Origin: Brachyspira hampsonii 30446
GTDB lineage: Bacteria > Spirochaetota > Brachyspiria > Brachyspirales > Brachyspiraceae
DNA: 64,000 nt
NCBI RefSeq assembly: GCF_000316195.1
Contig: NZ_JH994111.1
Coordinates: 959,999-1,023,998 of the forward strand
Direction: 5' to 3'
Shown here one piece after another: positions 1 through 8,579 of the stretch. The position numbers and the translations under genes are program-made. The stretch's first letter is position 1; every line of letters starts with the position of its first letter. Below the pieces are notes generated by a model that was not told the DNA's origin, made no database searches, and saw only the letters and a program-made list of their open reading frames with translations.

Positions 1-109
1 GGTTATAATGGTTGCTAGTATTTCATTCTTACTTTCTGTTTTATTTGCAATAATACCTGCTTATATAGCAAGCAGATATAAACCTGCGGAGGTACTTAGA
101 TATGAGTGA
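1..109 (+). CDS. ABC transporter permease, C-terminal end (partial)
   Basis: Only the last 35 codons are in the window, read from base 2 to the TGA at 107-109. They encode one hydrophobic helix followed by a short basic tail ending KPAEVLRYE. A final membrane helix followed by a xxPxExLRYE tail is typical of FtsX/MacB/LolC-type permeases. The stop overlaps the start of the next gene, an LolD/MacB-type ATPase, by 8 bp, so the two are translationally coupled and probably form one transporter that acts on lipoproteins or another envelope substrate. The substrate cannot be told from this fragment. Confidence 0.75.
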   Translation, partial: VIMVASISFLLSVLFAIIPAYIASRYKPAEVLRYE

Positions 110-791
110 TAATAAAGAAGTTCTTATTAATATAGAAAATTTAAAAAAGACTTATGCCGGACCTCCTAAAGTAGAAGTGTTAAAATCTATAAGTTTAAAA
201 GTTTATAGAAATGAAATACTTGCTGTAACAGGAGAATCAGGCAGCGGAAAAACTACTCTTTTAAATTTAATAGGCGGAATAGATGATATTACAGACGGCA
301 GTATATATATATTGGGCAATAATATTGGCAAAATGAATGAGGGACAATTAGCACATTTTAGAAATAGTTCTCTTGGGTATGTATTTCAGTTTCATAATTT
401 ACTTGGTGAGTTTAGTGCTTTAGAAAATGTTATGATTCCATCTTTAATGCTTAAATATAATAAAAAAGAAGCAAGAGAAAAAGCTGAGAACCTTCTTGAA
501 ACTGTTGGTTTGAAAGATAGAATGGAGCATAGAATAGGTGAGCTTTCAGGAGGCGAGGCACAAAGAGTTGCTATTGCAAGGGCTTTAATAAATAAGCCTA
601 GTGTTGTATTGGCTGATGAACCCACTGGAAATTTAGATAAAAAAAATGCTGAGGTAGTAAGAGAATTATTATGGAATATGACAAAGCAAAGTAATGCCTC
701 TTTGATAATTGTTACTCATTCTGTTTCTATTGCTAATATGGCTGATAGAAAACTTCGTTTGGAATACGGCGAGAATTTAATAGAATATTGA
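102..791 (+). CDS. lolD: LolD/MacB-type ABC transporter ATP-binding protein
   Basis: This 229-residue stand-alone nucleotide-binding domain energises the permease encoded just upstream. Visible motifs are Walker A GESGSGKT at residues 44-51, the Q-loop glutamine near 96, signature LSGGE at 148-152, Walker B VVLADE at 168-173, and the switch histidine in VTHS near 207. The length and the LADEPTGNLD sequence fit the LolD/MacB/FtsE branch. The ATG lies inside the end of the permease gene, an 8 bp overlap. In this family the ATPase works with an FtsX-like permease to move lipoproteins or export compounds from the inner membrane; whether this is true LolD or a MacB relative is not settled by the sequence. 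Confidence 0.85.
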   Translation: MSDNKEVLINIENLKKTYAGPPKVEVLKSISLKVYRNEILAVTGESGSGKTTLLNLIGGIDDITDGSIYILGNNIGKMNEGQLAHFRNSSLGYVFQFHNLLGEFSALENVMIPSLMLKYNKKEAREKAENLLETVGLKDRMEHRIGELSGGEAQRVAIARALINKPSVVLADEPTGNLDKKNAEVVRELLWNMTKQSNASLIIVTHSVSIANMADRKLRLEYGENLIEY

Positions 792-862
792 AATATAAAA
801 TATTTTAATATAGAATATTTAACGAATAAACAAATATAAGATTATACTAGGAATATAAAATT

Positions 863-2821
863 ATGCTTATAAAAAAATTAAAAGAATTCTTTAAAAAAGA
901 TAACAGACCATTTGATCATGGTGCTGTTACAGAAGAACATATGAAAAAGTATTATACAAAAGTTGAAAAGCATCCTTATAGAAGAATGTTTTCTTATGCA
1001 ATGCGTCATAAAAAATTATTTATACCATCTTTTATACTAAGTGTTGGATATACAATAATAAATATACTTCCTCCGTTTTTCGGACAAATGGCTATAGCTA
1101 TAACAGGTGGAAAAAGAGTTGATATCTTGGATAAAATACCATTTGTTGCTGATTTAGCGGCAAGATTTGGTAATATAAGTACAAAAGATATAGCCCAGCA
1201 ATTTTTATCGGCTGATTCTATAGCAAATCCAGTCATAATGGCACAGTTTGCTTTTATTATTATAATAGGATTTATTTATGTTTTATTTAGAGTTGGTTTT
1301 GACTATGTAAAAACTTTTCTTTTTGCCTTTACGGCACAAGAAATAGGTAAAGATGTTCGTGCTGATATGTTAAAAGGACTTATGAATACTGATATTGCAT
1401 ATTTTAAACAGGAAAAAGAGGGCGATTTAATGAGCCGAGTTATCAATGAGTCAGGAACAATAGAGAATTTTTTATCTAGTACATTGCCTAATATGATTAC
1501 AGTTCCTTTAACTTTAATACTTACATTGGCTATGCTGCTTATATTAAATGTAAAACTTACTATAGCTTGTTTTGTGGCTGCACCTTTAATAGCTTTGGGT
1601 ATAGATAAGGTATCTAAACTTATAAGAACAAGAGTTACAGCACAGCAGAATTTGTTAGGCAGTACAACTTCTGTTATTCAGGAAGATATAAGAGGAATAG
1701 AGGTTATAAAAATATTTTCTAAAGAGGATACCGAAGTTTCAAGATATAAAACTTTATATGGTGAGCTTATTAATTTAATGAGAAAGATTAGCTTGCTAAC
1801 ATCTTTAAATAGACCTATGACAGAGTTAGTTATGATAGTAGCTATGCTTGTTATACTTGCTTACGGCGGATTTTTAATATTTAAAGGAGAGATGCCTTTT
1901 GAGTTTTTATGGGGATTTTTACTTTATATGCTTAATATATCAACCCCTGTTAGAGATTTATCTGGTATAGTTATAAATTTACAGATGACTAAGGGGATAG
2001 CTTTAAGGGTATTTCAGATTATAGATTTACCTGCTGAAAATGTTGATGATAAAACTAAAAAAGAAATGAAGCCGATAGAACATTCTATTACTTTTGAAAA
2101 TGTTCATTTTGAGTATCCTAGAAGAAGCGATGCAGAACCTTTTCATTTGGGACCTATAAGTTTTAGCGTAAAAAAGGGAGATGTAGTTGCTTTCGTTGGT
2201 AATTCAGGCGGCGGTAAAACTACTTTGATAAGTTTGATACCGAAACTATTTACCCCAAGCGAAGGAGTTATAAGGTTCGATGGAATTGATATCAATGAGT
2301 TAAATACAAGAAGTGTGAGAAATCAAATAGGGGTAGTATCTCAGGAAAATATTTTATTTTATGGAACTGTAAGAGAAAATATTTTATATGCTAATCCTGA
2401 TGCTACAGATGATGATTTGGTAAGGGCGGCAAAAATAGCACATGCTGATGAGTTTATTTTGAAATTACCTAATGGATATGACACGCATATAGGACCAAGA
2501 GGTGTAATGCTTTCAGGAGGACAGCGTCAAAGAATAGCATTAGCAAGAGCTGTAGTTAAAAGACCTTCTATATTGATACTTGATGAGGCTACTAGTGCTT
2601 TGGATACTGAAAGTGAAATGTATGTTCAAAAGGCTTTAAATGAAATTATTAACCTCCAAACTACATTTGTTATAGCACATAGACTTTCTACTATCAAAAA
2701 TGCTACATATATATGTGTAGTTGAAGATGGTAAGATAACTGAATCAGGTACTCATGAAGAATTGATGAAAAGAGGCGGAAAATATCAATACCTATATTCA
2801 TTACAATTTAGAGATGAATAA
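863..2821 (+). CDS. MsbA-like ABC exporter, fused permease and ATPase
   Basis: This is a 652-residue half-transporter. An N-terminal cytoplasmic stretch of about 45 residues is followed by a six-helix membrane domain to about residue 370 and a nucleotide-binding domain. The ATPase motifs are Walker A GNSGGGKT at 446-453, signature LSGGQ at 550-554 and Walker B with D574-E575, followed by a conserved AHRLSTI switch region. Such proteins dimerise and export lipids, peptides or drugs. It lies 71 bp after the LolD-like gene on the same strand and may be cotranscribed. A strong hairpin with a T-run follows the stop. The substrate is not predictable; MsbA-like lipid flipping is one option. Confidence 0.88.
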   Translation: MLIKKLKEFFKKDNRPFDHGAVTEEHMKKYYTKVEKHPYRRMFSYAMRHKKLFIPSFILSVGYTIINILPPFFGQMAIAITGGKRVDILDKIPFVADLAARFGNISTKDIAQQFLSADSIANPVIMAQFAFIIIIGFIYVLFRVGFDYVKTFLFAFTAQEIGKDVRADMLKGLMNTDIAYFKQEKEGDLMSRVINESGTIENFLSSTLPNMITVPLTLILTLAMLLILNVKLTIACFVAAPLIALGIDKVSKLIRTRVTAQQNLLGSTTSVIQEDIRGIEVIKIFSKEDTEVSRYKTLYGELINLMRKISLLTSLNRPMTELVMIVAMLVILAYGGFLIFKGEMPFEFLWGFLLYMLNISTPVRDLSGIVINLQMTKGIALRVFQIIDLPAENVDDKTKKEMKPIEHSITFENVHFEYPRRSDAEPFHLGPISFSVKKGDVVAFVGNSGGGKTTLISLIPKLFTPSEGVIRFDGIDINELNTRSVRNQIGVVSQENILFYGTVRENILYANPDATDDDLVRAAKIAHADEFILKLPNGYDTHIGPRGVMLSGGQRQRIALARAVVKRPSILILDEATSALDTESEMYVQKALNEIINLQTTFVIAHRLSTIKNATYICVVEDGKITESGTHEELMKRGGKYQYLYSLQFRDE

Positions 2822-2853
2822 ATTAGATATAGATAAATAAAAAAATAAAAATA

Positions 2854-2896
2854 GCTGTTTTAATAATTAAGTTTATTAAAACTAAGCATTTTTTAT
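2854..2896 (+). terminator. Probable bidirectional terminator between the MsbA-like gene and exbD
   Basis: A perfect 10 bp stem (GTTTTAATAA / TTATTAAAAC) with a 6-nt loop is extended by GCT/AGC pairing. It is followed by a T-run on the plus strand and preceded by an A-rich run that becomes T-rich on the minus strand. It sits between convergent genes, so it can serve both. Confidence 0.7.
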
Positions 2897-2922
2897 TAAA
2901 AGATGAAAATTAATAAAATTAT

Positions 2923-3333
2923 TTAGTTTTGATTTTGTTCTTCAGTTGCTATACTAAGTCTTGTAAAACCAGCATTTTTCACGCTATCTATAACAGATAT
3001 TAAAGTTTGAGTTTTTACATCTTGATCTGAGCGTATCTCTACAGGTTTTTCCAATTCTCCTTCTGTGTCTGCTAATTTTTTCAGATCTGCCTCAATATCT
3101 TCAGATAAATATCCGTTTATGTATTTTTCTCCATCTTTTGATATGCTTATCACTACGGTATCATTTTTTTCTGAGCCTACTGCAGATGTAGATTTAGGCA
3201 GGCTTATTTCTATTTGCGGTGTAACTATAATTGTTGAACCCACCATGAAAAATATAAGCAAATTAAATACTATATCTATCATAGGAGTTAAATCTATCCC
3301 GCTTTTTATATTAAATCTTCTTCTAAACTTCAT
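2923..3333 (-). CDS. exbD: ExbD/TolR-family biopolymer transport protein
   Basis: This 136-residue protein has a short basic N terminus, one membrane helix around residues 20-40 with the characteristic DLTPMIDIVFNLLIFF motif containing the proton-pathway aspartate, and a periplasmic domain. ExbD/TolR partners with ExbB/TolQ (MotA-like) to harness the proton gradient for outer-membrane transport or envelope integrity. No exbB or tonB is adjacent; the gene lies 19 bp downstream of a CAP-domain protein gene on the same strand. The partner must be elsewhere. No strong Shine-Dalgarno sequence precedes the ATG, which suggests coupling to the upstream gene. Confidence 0.88.
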   Translation of the reverse strand: MKFRRRFNIKSGIDLTPMIDIVFNLLIFFMVGSTIIVTPQIEISLPKSTSAVGSEKNDTVVISISKDGEKYINGYLSEDIEADLKKLADTEGELEKPVEIRSDQDVKTQTLISVIDSVKNAGFTRLSIATEEQNQN

Positions 3334-3352
3334 TATTTATCACTGCTAACTA

Positions 3353-4126
3353 CTATTCAACTTTTATAGTTCTAACATTGCTTAAGAAATGCTGACCTTT
3401 ATAAAGAATAGAAATTTTATAATCTCCTTGTCCGTATTCAGCTTTGAAAGTTCTTCCTAATATAGAATTTCCCATATCTTTAACATCGTATATTACTTTT
3501 CCTATATATGTCTTTCCGTCATCTCCTGTGATTCTAGCTTCGGGATCTGCCATCTCTATGGCTAATTTAAAATCAGTAAATGCCGCACCATTTAATATTC
3601 TATATTTTGCAGTTATTTCATCTCCATATTTAGCTGTAGGTGAAAAATCTACAGATTCAGCAACTATATTAGCAAATGTTACTGTAGTATAAACACCAAC
3701 TCCTCTTTTTACAGCACCAACTCCTATTGCATTATAATCTTTACTCAATATATTTTTCTTACTGTCAGGAGTTTTCATAAGATCTTTAACAATGCTTTCA
3801 GCTGCTTTTTTATCAGTAAATGGTATAACATCTAGTTTATGCATATTTTCACTTATATTTCCAACCATTTCAGGATATAATTTTACTTGTCTTGCTTTTG
3901 AATCTAAACCGTCTAAATCAGTATTGCTAAAGAATTTATTTTTGGCCATATTATCAGCATGATATAATGCTAAAGAATGAAGTCTTTGATTGTTTGGAAG
4001 AGGAGGAAGGGCTTCTTTGCTTCTCTCTAAATTTATTAATCTTAATACTTCATCTTCTATTGTATTGGCACTAACTACTAAAGCTGATAAAAATATAAAT
4101 ATTATTATTAAACTTAACTTTTTCAT
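3353..4126 (-). CDS. CAP/SCP-domain exported protein
   Basis: A 257-residue protein with a typical signal peptide (residues 1-20, probable cleavage after VVSA). The mature part starts with a CAP (cysteine-rich secretory/PR-1-like) domain: an xVLRLINLERSK helix, a HSLALYHADNM helix, an ENMHK segment and a late GVGAVKRG strand, to about residue 155. The C-terminal 100 residues look like a small beta domain. Bacterial CAP proteins are secreted and mostly of unknown role. GGAG lies 7-10 nt upstream of the ATG. It precedes exbD by 19 bp, suggesting an operon and an envelope role. Confidence 0.82.
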   Translation of the reverse strand: MKKLSLIIIFIFLSALVVSANTIEDEVLRLINLERSKEALPPLPNNQRLHSLALYHADNMAKNKFFSNTDLDGLDSKARQVKLYPEMVGNISENMHKLDVIPFTDKKAAESIVKDLMKTPDSKKNILSKDYNAIGVGAVKRGVGVYTTVTFANIVAESVDFSPTAKYGDEITAKYRILNGAAFTDFKLAIEMADPEARITGDDGKTYIGKVIYDVKDMGNSILGRTFKAEYGQGDYKISILYKGQHFLSNVRTIKVE

Positions 4127-4325
4127 TTTTAATCTCCAAAAATTTTTAAAATTATATAAATATTAAATCTAATTCTATAATGATTTTGTAAAAAATAAAA
4201 GAAAATAAAATAAAAAAATAATATTATTTTTTTATGTGAATATTATTTGATTTATTATTGACTTTTTTTATCTAATATAATAGATTATTTTTATTATAAA
4301 TATATAATTGGGAATAAATACTTTT

Positions 4326-5546
4326 ATGAAGAAAATATTTTTTATGCTGTTTTTATTGTCATTATTATCTTCTTGTCAAAGAGTGTCAAATGTTTTAGGG
4401 GTGAATTATGACAGTTCATTAACATATCCTGATGCTGCAAGTATGGAAAGGAAATCTTTTTATGCTAACTATAAGTGGCAAGTAAATAAACGTTATAATT
4501 TTTATAAAATAGCAGAATATGATAAATTGATTATATATGTTATGGAGGGCTCAGGATATAAACCTGAAAGTGTGAATTATATAGCGAATGCATTTAATAA
4601 TAATTATGCTGAAGAAGTTAGAATATATGGAGAACATACAGATGTTGATAATAACGGTAAAATTATAATTTTATTATTAGAATTGAATGCTAGTTATTCA
4701 GGTTCTGTTACTACCGGTTATTTTTATGGGTCAGATTTACTATTGAATCAAAATAATAATGCAGAGATATTATATATGGATATAAAAATAGTTAATGAAA
4801 ATCCTGAGTATATGGCTGGAACTATACAGCATGAATTTCAGCATTTAATTAATTATAATGTTAATTATATAAAAAATGGAAGAGAAATATCAACTTGGCT
4901 TAATGAAGCTCTTTCAGAATCTACATCTATATTATTCAGCCCAACTATAGTTAGTTCAAGAATAAATGAATTTAATAATTATATGAGCGGTTATTATTGT
5001 TTCTACACTTGGAATCTTCCTTTATACAATTTATTTGCAAATTATCCTTCAGTATCAGTATTTGTGAATTGGCTTTACAAAAAAAATAATAATAACTCCT
5101 CTGTATTTCAGAATATAGCAAAATACTCATCTTCTGAAGATTATGAAAGAGTTTTGAATAATGTAAGTTTTACGGGGGCATCCAGCTGGGACGATTTATT
5201 ATTAAAATGGATTGATGGTATAAAAAATAATGAAGTTGCAGGAGCATATTTGAAGGTTCAGCCTTCAGAATCTACTATACCGTTATTTCCAGGAGCAGCA
5301 GTAATTTATAGCGGAAGTATTCAGTCATCAGGAAATTTGGTAACAAAAGATTTAGGTAATGGATATCAGGCCGCTTTAAATAAAGATACTTATATAGGCA
5401 ATAATCCAACTTATATAAATATTACAACTCCTAAATCATCATCAGTACAGGCATCAAAAATGTATGATACAGCAAGTGATAAGCCTTATACACCTAAATA
5501 CAGACATGTGTTATTTGATAAAGACGGAAATATTAAAGAATATTAA
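4326..5546 (+). CDS. M30 (hyicolysin)-like metallopeptidase lipoprotein, copy 1
   Basis: The start at 4326 was chosen because a lipoprotein signal (MKKIFFMLFLLSLLSSC) begins there and GGAATAA precedes it; an upstream in-frame TTG at 4308 would spoil the signal. The 406-residue product has the zinc motif HEFQH at residues 169-173 and a downstream NEALSE with E194, the gluzincin arrangement expected for M30-type peptidases. It is probably a surface or periplasmic lipid-anchored protease; the substrate is unknown. It is the first of three tandem paralogues. Its N-terminal half is close to copy 3 while its C-terminal half is more divergent. It lacks the 10-residue segment (TENVFPNNPT-like) before the NYPSVSVF block that copies 2 and 3 carry. 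Confidence 0.8.
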   Translation: MKKIFFMLFLLSLLSSCQRVSNVLGVNYDSSLTYPDAASMERKSFYANYKWQVNKRYNFYKIAEYDKLIIYVMEGSGYKPESVNYIANAFNNNYAEEVRIYGEHTDVDNNGKIIILLLELNASYSGSVTTGYFYGSDLLLNQNNNAEILYMDIKIVNENPEYMAGTIQHEFQHLINYNVNYIKNGREISTWLNEALSESTSILFSPTIVSSRINEFNNYMSGYYCFYTWNLPLYNLFANYPSVSVFVNWLYKKNNNNSSVFQNIAKYSSSEDYERVLNNVSFTGASSWDDLLLKWIDGIKNNEVAGAYLKVQPSESTIPLFPGAAVIYSGSIQSSGNLVTKDLGNGYQAALNKDTYIGNNPTYINITTPKSSSVQASKMYDTASDKPYTPKYRHVLFDKDGNIKEY

Positions 5547-5567
5547 ATTAAATAGGAGAATATATTT

Positions 5568-6827
5568 ATGAAAAAAATACTTTGTGTAATTGCTATTTCA
5601 ATTTTATATATTATTTCTTGTAATAGGAATAATGTTACAAGTCCTATTGAATTAATAGAAGGATTAACATACCCTAATTCAAGTATGTACAGCAGAAATT
5701 TTAGAATTCTATCTATTGATAGTGCTGGAAATGAAGACTTGAGTGCTAGTGCCAAATTTTATAGAATTGCAGAATATGATAAATTAGATATTTATATTGA
5801 AGAAAATGAAGGTTATAGAAAAGAAAATATAGATTATATAGTAAGTGAATTTAATAAACATTATGATGAAGAAATAAGAATATATGGAAATCATACAGAT
5901 GTTGATGGTAATAATAAAATAATAATTGTATTGTATGATATAAAAAATTATACTGGAGGAAATATTAACGGTTTTTTTCATTATTTTGATTTAATGAAAG
6001 ATAGGCTCAATAATGGTGAGATTTTATATATGAATATAAAAGTAGTTAATCAAGATGCAGATTATATGTCAGGTACTATACTTCATGAATTACAGCATTT
6101 AATTAATTGGAATGTTAATTATATAAAAAATGGAAGCGAGATGTCAACTTGGCTTAATGAAGCTCTTTCAGAATCTACTTCTGTAGTATTTAATGAGGCT
6201 ACAGCTAGTTCAAGAATATTTGAATTTAAGAACATGAATGGATATTATTGTTTTTATACTTGGAATCTTCCAACTGAAAAAGTTTTTCCTAATCACCCTA
6301 ATAGTAAATATTTATTCGCTAATTATCCTTCAGTATCAGTATTTATGAATTGGCTTTATCAAAAAAATGCTCAAAATCCTTCTGTATTCCAAAATATAGC
6401 AAAATTTTCTAGTGATACTGATATAGATAGAGTTTTAAAAAATGTAAGTTTTATAGGGGCATCTAGTTGGGACGATTTATTATTTAAATGGATTGAAGGA
6501 ATAAATAATGGAGAAGTTGCAGGAGCAGAAATAAAAGTACAAAAAGAAAATAATAATATTAATTTATATCCGGGTGCATTAGTAGTTTATAATGGAAGTT
6601 TGACTCAGTCTGGTAATTTATTAACTAGAAAGCTATCAAGCTCTTTAGAATTGGCTTTAAATAATGATACTTATATAGGCAATAATCCAACTGCTATAAA
6701 TATTACGACTCCTAAAGCATCGTCAGTACAGGCATCAAAAATGTATGAAACAGTAAATGATATTTTTTATATATCTGAAGAAAGACATATATTATTTGGT
6801 AAAGATGGAAATATCAAGGAATATTAA
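5568..6827 (+). CDS. M30 (hyicolysin)-like metallopeptidase lipoprotein, copy 2
   Basis: A 419-residue paralogue with lipoprotein signal MKKILCVIAISILYIISC (lipid-modified Cys at 18). The zinc motif HELQH is at residues 173-177 and the probable third ligand, E198, lies in NEALSE. The gene starts 21 bp after copy 1 behind a TAGGAGAATATATTT leader that is repeated before copy 3. Its C-terminal third is almost identical in DNA to copy 3 (6303-6620 against 7573-7890, two differences in 318 bp), while its N-terminal half differs clearly from both neighbours. A lipid-anchored zinc protease is the likely role; the target is unknown. Confidence 0.8.
   Translation: MKKILCVIAISILYIISCNRNNVTSPIELIEGLTYPNSSMYSRNFRILSIDSAGNEDLSASAKFYRIAEYDKLDIYIEENEGYRKENIDYIVSEFNKHYDEEIRIYGNHTDVDGNNKIIIVLYDIKNYTGGNINGFFHYFDLMKDRLNNGEILYMNIKVVNQDADYMSGTILHELQHLINWNVNYIKNGSEMSTWLNEALSESTSVVFNEATASSRIFEFKNMNGYYCFYTWNLPTEKVFPNHPNSKYLFANYPSVSVFMNWLYQKNAQNPSVFQNIAKFSSDTDIDRVLKNVSFIGASSWDDLLFKWIEGINNGEVAGAEIKVQKENNNINLYPGALVVYNGSLTQSGNLLTRKLSSSLELALNNDTYIGNNPTAINITTPKASSVQASKMYETVNDIFYISEERHILFGKDGNIKEY
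6303..6620 (+). repeat. Direct repeat A, first copy (inside metallopeptidase copy 2)
   Basis: This 318 bp block matches 7573-7890 with only two substitutions, far more similar than the rest of the two genes. It encodes the region from SKYLFANYPSVSV to LTQSGNL. Confidence 0.9.
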
Positions 6828-6849
6828 ATTAAAATAGGAGAATATATTT

Positions 6850-8097
6850 ATGAAAAAAATACTTTTTATAATTAGTATTTTAATTTTATCTATTATTTCT
6901 TGTAATAGGAATAATGTGACAAACCCTATAGAATCAAGCGGAGGATTAATATATCCCAGCGGAAGTATGGAAAAAAAAACTTTTTATGCCTACTATAGGA
7001 TGCAAGAAAATAAACTTTGTAATTTTTATAAAGTAGCAGAGTATGATAAATTGATTGTATATGTTATGGAGGGGAGCGGATATAAACCTGAAAGTGTGGA
7101 TTATATAGCGAATGTATTTAATAATAATTATGCTGAAGAAGTTAGAATATATGGAGAACATACAGATGTTGATAAGAATGGTAAAATTATAATTTTGCTA
7201 TTAGAATTGAATGATAGTCATTCAGTTGCTATATATAATGGTTATTTTGATAGTGCAGATTTATTATTGAATCAAAATAATAACGCTGAGATATTATATA
7301 TGGATATAGAAATAGTTAATGAAGACCCTGAGTATATGTCAAGTACAATACTTCATGAATTACAGCATTTAATTAATTTTAATGTCAATTATATAAAAAA
7401 TGGAAGAGAAATGTCAACTTGGCTTAATGAAGCTCTTTCAGAATCTACTTCTATATTATTTAGCCCTTTAAAAGTTAGTTCAAGAATAGATGGATTTAAT
7501 AGTATGGGCGGTTATTATTGCTTCTATACTTGGAATCTTCCAACTGAAAATGTTTTTCCTAATAATCCTACTAGTAAATATTTATTCGCTAATTATCCTT
7601 CAGTATCAGTATTTATGAATTGGCTTTATCAAAAAAATGCTCAAAATTCTTCTGTATTTCAAAATATAGCAAAATTTTCTAGTGATACTGATATAGATAG
7701 AGTTTTAAAAAATGTAAGTTTTATAGGGGCATCTAGTTGGGACGATTTATTATTTAAATGGATTGAAGGAATAAATAATGGAGAAGTTGCAGGAGCAGAA
7801 ATAAAAGTACAAAAAGAAAATAATAATATTAATTTATATCCGGGTGCATTAGTAGTTTATAATGGAAGTTTGACTCAGTCTGGTAATTTAGTAACAAAGC
7901 AATTTCAAAATGGTTTTGAATTTGCGTTAAATAATGATACTTATATAGGCGATAATCCAACTTCTATAAATATTACAACTCCTAAAGCATCGTCAGTACA
8001 GGCATCAAAAATGTATGAAACAGTAAATGATATTTTTTATATTTCTAAAGAAAGACATATATTGTTTGATAAGGACGGGAAAATTAAAGAATATTAA
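6850..8097 (+). CDS. M30 (hyicolysin)-like metallopeptidase lipoprotein, copy 3 (mosaic)
   Basis: A 415-residue paralogue with lipobox Cys in MKKILFIISILILSIISC. HELQH is at residues 169-173 and E194 lies in NEALSE. The first half resembles copy 1 (shared MEGSGYKPESV, NNNYAEEVRIYGEHTDVD, GKIIILLLELN), whereas the last third is nearly identical to copy 2 (QKNAQN, FSSDTDIDRVLKNVSF, GINNGEVAGAEIKVQKE). Even its signal peptide region is closer to copy 2. This looks like gene conversion or unequal crossing-over. It is 22 bp after copy 2 and probably in the same transcript. Confidence 0.8.
   Translation: MKKILFIISILILSIISCNRNNVTNPIESSGGLIYPSGSMEKKTFYAYYRMQENKLCNFYKVAEYDKLIVYVMEGSGYKPESVDYIANVFNNNYAEEVRIYGEHTDVDKNGKIIILLLELNDSHSVAIYNGYFDSADLLLNQNNNAEILYMDIEIVNEDPEYMSSTILHELQHLINFNVNYIKNGREMSTWLNEALSESTSILFSPLKVSSRIDGFNSMGGYYCFYTWNLPTENVFPNNPTSKYLFANYPSVSVFMNWLYQKNAQNSSVFQNIAKFSSDTDIDRVLKNVSFIGASSWDDLLFKWIEGINNGEVAGAEIKVQKENNNINLYPGALVVYNGSLTQSGNLVTKQFQNGFEFALNNDTYIGDNPTSINITTPKASSVQASKMYETVNDIFYISKERHILFDKDGKIKEY
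7573..7890 (+). repeat. Direct repeat A, second copy (inside metallopeptidase copy 3)
   Basis: Second copy of the 318 bp block at 6303-6620, offset by 1270 bp. Similarity falls sharply on both sides, marking conversion-tract boundaries. Confidence 0.9.
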
Positions 8098-8117
8098 TTT
8101 ATAAATAAGGAGAATTA

Positions 8118-8432
8118 ATGAAAATAATTTATAAAAACATCATAAAATATTCTTATATTTTTATGCTGGTTTTTTTCTTTATGCTTTTTGCTAAGAAAGA
8201 GGAGATTACGGGTACTATTAGAATGGTAGGTACAGCAATATTTCCTGAGATAGTTATAACTACAGAAGAGAGAGATTATTATTTTGATAAAAAATTTTTT
8301 GATGAATATGCTAAGTATGTAGGACAAAATATTACTATAAAAGCTAAAGTGAAGAAAGATACTATATGGCTTGCCGATAGAAGTAAATCATTTGACAGAT
8401 ATACTATTATGTGGGTAGAAAAGCAGGAATAA
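8118..8432 (+). CDS. Small membrane-anchored protein of unknown function
   Basis: A 104-residue protein that I do not recognise. Residues 10-27 form one hydrophobic membrane anchor, and the remaining 75 residues, predicted outside the cytoplasm, are rich in beta-type segments (EITGTIRMVG, IVITTEERDYYF, NITIKAKVKKDTIWLADRS), suggesting a small OB-like or beta-barrel fold. AAGGAG stands 6 nt before the ATG, supporting the start. It follows the third metallopeptidase by 20 bp and is followed by a terminator, so it probably closes that operon. Confidence 0.65.
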   Translation: MKIIYKNIIKYSYIFMLVFFFMLFAKKEEITGTIRMVGTAIFPEIVITTEERDYYFDKKFFDEYAKYVGQNITIKAKVKKDTIWLADRSKSFDRYTIMWVEKQE

Positions 8433-8454
8433 ATAAATAAAAAATACGATTTTT

Positions 8455-8495
8455 AGGCTTTAAATATGTTTAAATATTTAAAGCCTTTATTTATT
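8455..8495 (+). terminator. Intrinsic terminator after the metallopeptidase operon
   Basis: A 12 bp perfect stem (AGGCTTTAAATA / TATTTAAAGCCT, 8455-8486) is followed by TTATTTATT. Confidence 0.8.
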
Positions 8496-8515
8496 GATAA
8501 TAAAATAAAAATTCA

Positions 8516-8572
8516 TTGATAAATATACTGAGTATGGTATAATTATAAAATAAAATAATCAAAACTATGGAG
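8516..8572 (+). promoter_or_regulatory. ackA promoter and ribosome binding site
   Basis: TTGATA at 8516-8521 and TATAAT at 8538-8543 are separated by 16 nt. GGAG at 8569-8572 is 7 nt before the ackA ATG. Confidence 0.75.
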
Positions 8573-8579
8573 TCATTTT

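Noticed and set aside
4258..4281. TTGACT and TATAAT upstream of the first metallopeptidase gene
   Set aside because: Spacing of only 12 nt is too short for a normal promoter; not listed.
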